Shown here: positions 61,844-64,000 of the stretch, one piece after another
How positions within the stretch are numbered: position 1 is the stretch's first letter
Layout: every line of letters starts with the position of its first letter
Source of the DNA: Zhihengliuella salsuginis
GTDB taxonomy: Bacteria > Actinomycetota > Actinomycetes > Actinomycetales > Micrococcaceae
Direction: 5' to 3'
DNA length: 64,000 nucleotides
Assembly: GCF_014651715.1 (NCBI RefSeq)
Contig: NZ_BMXK01000011.1
Span: 62,001-126,000 of the forward strand
Made by a program: the position numbers and the translations under genes
Notes under the pieces: generated by a model
Told to the model about the DNA's origin: nothing
Database searches by the model: none
The model's input: the letters and a program-made list of their open reading frames with translations, nothing else

Positions 61844-62614
61844 GTGAAGAAGACAGAACGTGTGGCCCGCGACCTGGGCGATTCGGTAACCACTTCGGTC
61901 GAGAGTGCCCGCGAGTGGGCCAGTCCTCGTGTCGATGCAGCCGTGACGTGGGCTGCGCCGCGCGTCGAGAGGGGCTTCGAAGCCGCTTCGCCCAGGGTCC
62001 AGGCCGGCGTCCAGCGCGCCGCGACGGACCTGTCGGACGGAGTGGCCAAGGTGACCCCGAAGCTCCAGGAGGAACTGGCGAAGTTCGGACCCAAGCTCTC
62101 GAAGTTCGTCGATGACGCTTCCCCGCGGCTCCAGGCCACCCTGGACAAGACCACGCCGGCGCTGCAGAGCGCACGCGATCGCATGGTCAACGAGTACCTG
62201 CCGACCGCCAGCGCCAAGCTGGGAGAGGCCGCGGACTACACCTCGCACCGTCTCGAGGGCCTGCGGGTCCCGGAGCAGGTCGAGCAGACCGTCTCCAAGG
62301 TCACCAAGAACAAGAAGACCCTCAAGAAGGCCAAGAAGGCCGCTGCAGCTGCTGCGAAGGGTGCGGCCAAGGAGCTGAAGAAGGCGGAGAAGGCCAACAA
62401 GAAGGGCGGCAAGAAGGGCCTCGTGGTCTTCCTGGTGCTCGCCGCCGCCGCCGCTGCGGGCGTCGCCGCCTGGAAGGCGTCGAAGCCCGTCGAGGATCCG
62501 TGGAAGACTCCGACCCCGGTCGAGCCTGCCCCGGTCGCTCCCGAGCCCAACGCCTCCGAGGCCTCCGTCGAGGACGCGAAGGACGCCGTGAACGGCGCCT
62601 CCACCGAGAAGTAG
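61844..62614 (+). CDS. Helical, apolipoprotein-like protein with C-terminal membrane helix
   Basis: A 256-residue protein without a known catalytic family. Residues 1-150 are amphipathic helix repeats (SPRVDAAVTWAAPRVERGFE, ASPRVQAGVQ, TPKLQEELAKFGPKL, ASPRLQATLDKTTPAL), each beginning with a Ser/Thr-Pro turn at about 22-residue spacing, resembling apolipoprotein-like chains. A Lys/Ala block, one hydrophobic helix (GLVVFLVLAAAAAAGVAAW) and a Pro/Glu tail follow. It may coat membrane or envelope. GTG follows GGGAGGAAA; TAGGCT at 61801 is a possible -10 box. TTCACT-N8-AGTGAA at 61720-61739 is in its upstream region. Confidence 0.75.
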   Translation: MKKTERVARDLGDSVTTSVESAREWASPRVDAAVTWAAPRVERGFEAASPRVQAGVQRAATDLSDGVAKVTPKLQEELAKFGPKLSKFVDDASPRLQATLDKTTPALQSARDRMVNEYLPTASAKLGEAADYTSHRLEGLRVPEQVEQTVSKVTKNKKTLKKAKKAAAAAAKGAAKELKKAEKANKKGGKKGLVVFLVLAAAAAAGVAAWKASKPVEDPWKTPTPVEPAPVAPEPNASEASVEDAKDAVNGASTEK

Positions 62615-62651
62615 GCGGGAGGGCCCGCGAGGGCCGAAACCCCGACCCCGG

Positions 62652-62692
62652 ACGACGGCGGCCGGTTGCATCACGCAACGGGCCGCCGTCGT
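62652..62692 (+). terminator. GC-rich terminator hairpin after the helical protein gene
   Basis: Arms acgacggcggccggttgc and gcaacgggccgccgtcgt pair with one mismatch around an ATCAC loop, 38 bases after the stop codon. It is followed by TTCTGT but no long T-run. Confidence 0.7.
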
Positions 62693-62744
62693 TCTGTGCG
62701 CGCCCACCCCTGACCAGCAATGACACGCTGATACATTGGCGACT

Positions 62745-63563
62745 GTGACCGGCAGACCGAGCGTTTCGATCATCATCCCCGCCTACAACGAGGAAGACGT
62801 CATCCGCCAATGCCTGGAAGCGGCGGTCTATCAGACGGTGCCGGCGCACGAGATCATCGTCGTGGACAACCGCTCGACGGACGCGACGGCCCGGATCGTG
62901 GGCCAGGTCGCCCGGGAGTTCCCGGAATCGCCGATCCGCCTACTGCGCCAGAACGAGCAGCAGGGTCTCATCCCGACCCGCAACTACGGCCTGTCGGCCG
63001 CGACGGGTCGGGTCCTGGGGCGCATCGACGCCGACTCGCTCGTTGAGCCGACCTGGGTGGAGCGCGTCGCCGAGACCTTCTCCGACCCGGCGGTGGACGG
63101 GGCGACTGGACCGGTGCTGTACTACGACATGCCGCTGCGCCGGTTCGGCCTGAAGGCGGACGACCGGCTCCGGCAGCTGGTGCTCAAGGTGGCCTACCGG
63201 CAGTACCACTTCCTCTTCGGATCCAACATGGCCGTGCGGGCCGACGCGTGGCGGCGGATTGCCCACGAGGTCTGCCGCGACGAGCAGGACCAGATGCACG
63301 AGGACATCGACGTCTCCGTCCACATGGCCCAGCACGAGATGCTGATCCGCTACGTCCCGGACATGATCGCCGGCATGTCGGCGCGCCGGTTGGAGGATTC
63401 GCCGAAGGACTACCGCTACTACGTGACCCGGTTCGACCGGACCTACAGGGCCCACCAGATCAACAAGCCCCTGTTGAAGATCCCGACGCTGATCTTCATG
63501 GCCATCTACTATCCGGCGAAGGCGCTGCGCTACCTGCACTCGGGCCTGGCCCGGACGACTTAA
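62745..63563 (+). CDS. Family 2 glycosyltransferase
   Basis: The 272-residue GT-A enzyme transfers a sugar from a nucleotide donor. It has SIIIPAYNEEDVIRQCLEA, VDNRSTDATARI, the metal DxD in GRIDADSLV and the catalytic acid region HEDIDVSVHMA. A hydrophobic C-terminal helix (IPTLIFMAIYYPAKALRYL) suggests membrane association, so the acceptor may be lipid-linked. TACATT (62732-62737) lies eight bases before the GTG; the TTG at 62736 overlaps this box and is rejected. Confidence 0.88.
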   Translation: MTGRPSVSIIIPAYNEEDVIRQCLEAAVYQTVPAHEIIVVDNRSTDATARIVGQVAREFPESPIRLLRQNEQQGLIPTRNYGLSAATGRVLGRIDADSLVEPTWVERVAETFSDPAVDGATGPVLYYDMPLRRFGLKADDRLRQLVLKVAYRQYHFLFGSNMAVRADAWRRIAHEVCRDEQDQMHEDIDVSVHMAQHEMLIRYVPDMIAGMSARRLEDSPKDYRYYVTRFDRTYRAHQINKPLLKIPTLIFMAIYYPAKALRYLHSGLARTT

Positions 63564-63569
63564 ATGCCG

Positions 63570-63596
63570 AAGGCCCCGGGCAGTGCCCGGGGCCTT
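63570..63596. terminator. Bidirectional terminator between glycosyltransferase and tRNA-Ala
   Basis: AAGGCCCCGGGCA and its complement form a 13-bp stem, followed on the + strand by TTCGT. It is positioned to end both the rightward glycosyltransferase and leftward tRNA transcripts. Confidence 0.85.
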
Positions 63597-63601
63597 TCGT
63601 G

Positions 63602-63677
63602 TGGTGGAGGCAAGGGGACTCGAACCCCTAACCCCCTGCTTGCAAAGCAGGTGCGCTACCAATTGCGCCATGCCCCC
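63602..63677 (-). tRNA. tRNA-Ala (TGC anticodon), CCA encoded
   Basis: Leftward reading: GGGGGCATGGCGCAATTGG, anticodon loop TTTGCAA (TGC), T-loop GGTTCGAGTCC and 3' TGCCTCCACCA. The acceptor has the G3:U70 wobble pair that identifies tRNA-Ala. CCA is encoded at 63602-63604. Confidence 0.96.
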
Positions 63678-63685
63678 GCACGAGG

Positions 63686-63802
63686 TCAGTCTACCCGATC
63701 GGTTTCCCGCGACCAGACTGCTTTCTCTTCTTCGGTTTCCCGCCATTTGCGGTAGGCGAGGATGCCCGCAACCGCGAAAGCCACTGTCAGCAGCTTGCGC
63801 AT
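63686..63802 (-). CDS. DLW-39-family-like small protein
   Basis: A 38-residue protein from an ATG behind GGAGGAGG: MRKLLTVAFAVAGILAYRKW then ETEEEKAVWSRETDRVD. A single hydrophobic helix is followed by an acidic end with the AVWSRETDxV pattern, similar to the DLW-39 proteins encoded beside tRNA-Ile/Ala and gyrA in other actinobacteria (for example Streptomyces), where the motif is EQDLWTEATDSV. Here D-L-W is replaced by A-V-W. It is between tRNA-Ala and tRNA-Ile on the same strand. Function unknown. Confidence 0.8.
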   Translation of the reverse strand: MRKLLTVAFAVAGILAYRKWRETEEEKAVWSRETDRVD

Positions 63803-63829
63803 GCGCTCCTCCTCCACTCGGGGATTCCG

Positions 63830-63903
63830 TGGGCGTACCAGGACTTGAACCTGGGACCTCTTCGTTATCAGCGAAGCGCTCTAACCGCCTGAGCTATACG
63901 CCC
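63830..63903 (-). tRNA. tRNA-Ile (GAT anticodon), CCA not encoded
   Basis: Leftward reading: GGGCGTATAGCTCAGGCGG, anticodon loop CTGATAA (GAT) between CTTCG and CGAAG, T-loop GGTTCAAGTCC and acceptor TACGCCC with discriminator A. The next bases are CGG, so CCA must be added enzymatically, unlike the two other tRNAs here. The tRNA-Ile to tRNA-Ala order follows gyrA in M. tuberculosis. Confidence 0.96.
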
Positions 63904-63964
63904 CCATGGCCTCTTGGACCGAGATAAGACTCTACAACACGACTTTGCACCGAAACAAATCGGA

Positions 63965-64000
63965 GCCGCTGGAAGGTGTTGAAGAACACGCTCCAGCGGC
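63965..64000 (-). terminator. Terminator entering from the right edge
   Basis: GCCGCTGGA (63965-63973) pairs with TCCAGCGGC (63992-64000), with an inner GTGTT/AACAC stem. Read leftward, the stem is followed by CGATTTGTTTCG. It presumably ends the leftward operon beyond the window (gyrA and a DUF3566 gene are expected there). Confidence 0.65.

Noticed and set aside
63602-63903. Possible 16S-23S spacer, because tRNA-Ile and tRNA-Ala are adjacent
   Set aside because: No rRNA sequence flanks the tRNAs, a coding frame lies between them, and the order fits the gyrA-distal pair of other actinobacteria.

Overview
The window is very GC-rich chromosomal DNA from an actinobacterium, most likely order Micrococcales and probably the family Micrococcaceae. 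The placement rests on codon composition, an actinobacterial cell-wall and kinase block (fhaA-fhaB-pstP-rodA-pbpA-pknA-pknB), crgA, a class E sortase, a 38-residue protein of the DLW-39 type, and many apparently leaderless GTG/ATG starts placed a few bases after a TAG(A/G)CT -10 element. I see no rRNA, CRISPR array, insertion sequence or prophage.

Layout. 1-8 kb: end of a POT peptide transporter, two lipoproteins (one an exported HNH nuclease), an RraA-like protein, a DUF2254 membrane protein with an MFS exporter, and phosphoglucomutase. 8-11.4 kb: a glycine betaine/proline ABC importer (proV-proW-proX) with a small hairpin before the binding protein. 11.4-17.1 kb: oxidoreductases, a CobW-type GTPase, an SDR, VOC, GyrI-like and CYTH proteins. 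17.2-20.4 kb: a TPP-riboswitch-controlled thiamin salvage operon (thiM-thiE-thiD/tenA fusion). 20.4-25.3 kb: a LysR regulator facing an operon of a metabolite:H+ symporter and a metallo-beta-lactamase-fold hydrolase, then an NCS2 nucleobase permease. 25.4-33.2 kb: small membrane proteins, an APH-like kinase-fold protein, a scramblase-like protein, GDPD, HAD and PfkB enzymes, an esterase, enoyl-CoA hydratase and an ATP-grasp ligase. 33.3-36.2 kb: gluconate utilisation (GntR regulator, gntK, gntP) with a promoter carrying palindromes and a CRP/GlxR-like site. 36.3-44.1 kb: an HTH-less LysR-like protein, gdhA, a universal stress protein, dienelactone hydrolase, and an MMPL transporter with a NarL-type two-component system.

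44.1-64 kb has the gene order of the origin-proximal region of Mycobacterium tuberculosis, inverted: tRNA-Leu, fhaA to pknB, the pabA/trpG amidotransferase, srtE, crgA, a rhomboid protease, ppiA, tRNA-Ala, the DLW-39-like gene and tRNA-Ile. gyrA and dnaA are therefore expected just beyond the right end. A guanidinium exporter preceded by a guanidine-III riboswitch and a LysG/LysE pair sit within this block.

The most unusual element is a roughly 600-bp non-coding stretch (about 59.46-60.09 kb) of clearly lower GC. It holds five perfect DnaA boxes, two one-mismatch boxes, a 48-bp perfect palindrome and repeated CACACGTGTGTA elements. It looks like an origin or DnaA-binding locus but lies between an acetyltransferase gene and a rhomboid gene, not next to dnaA within the visible sequence. 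Four short genes of 38-78 codons (25385-25621, 27327-27500, 54536-54706, 63686-63802) were found by reading the gaps and are annotated.
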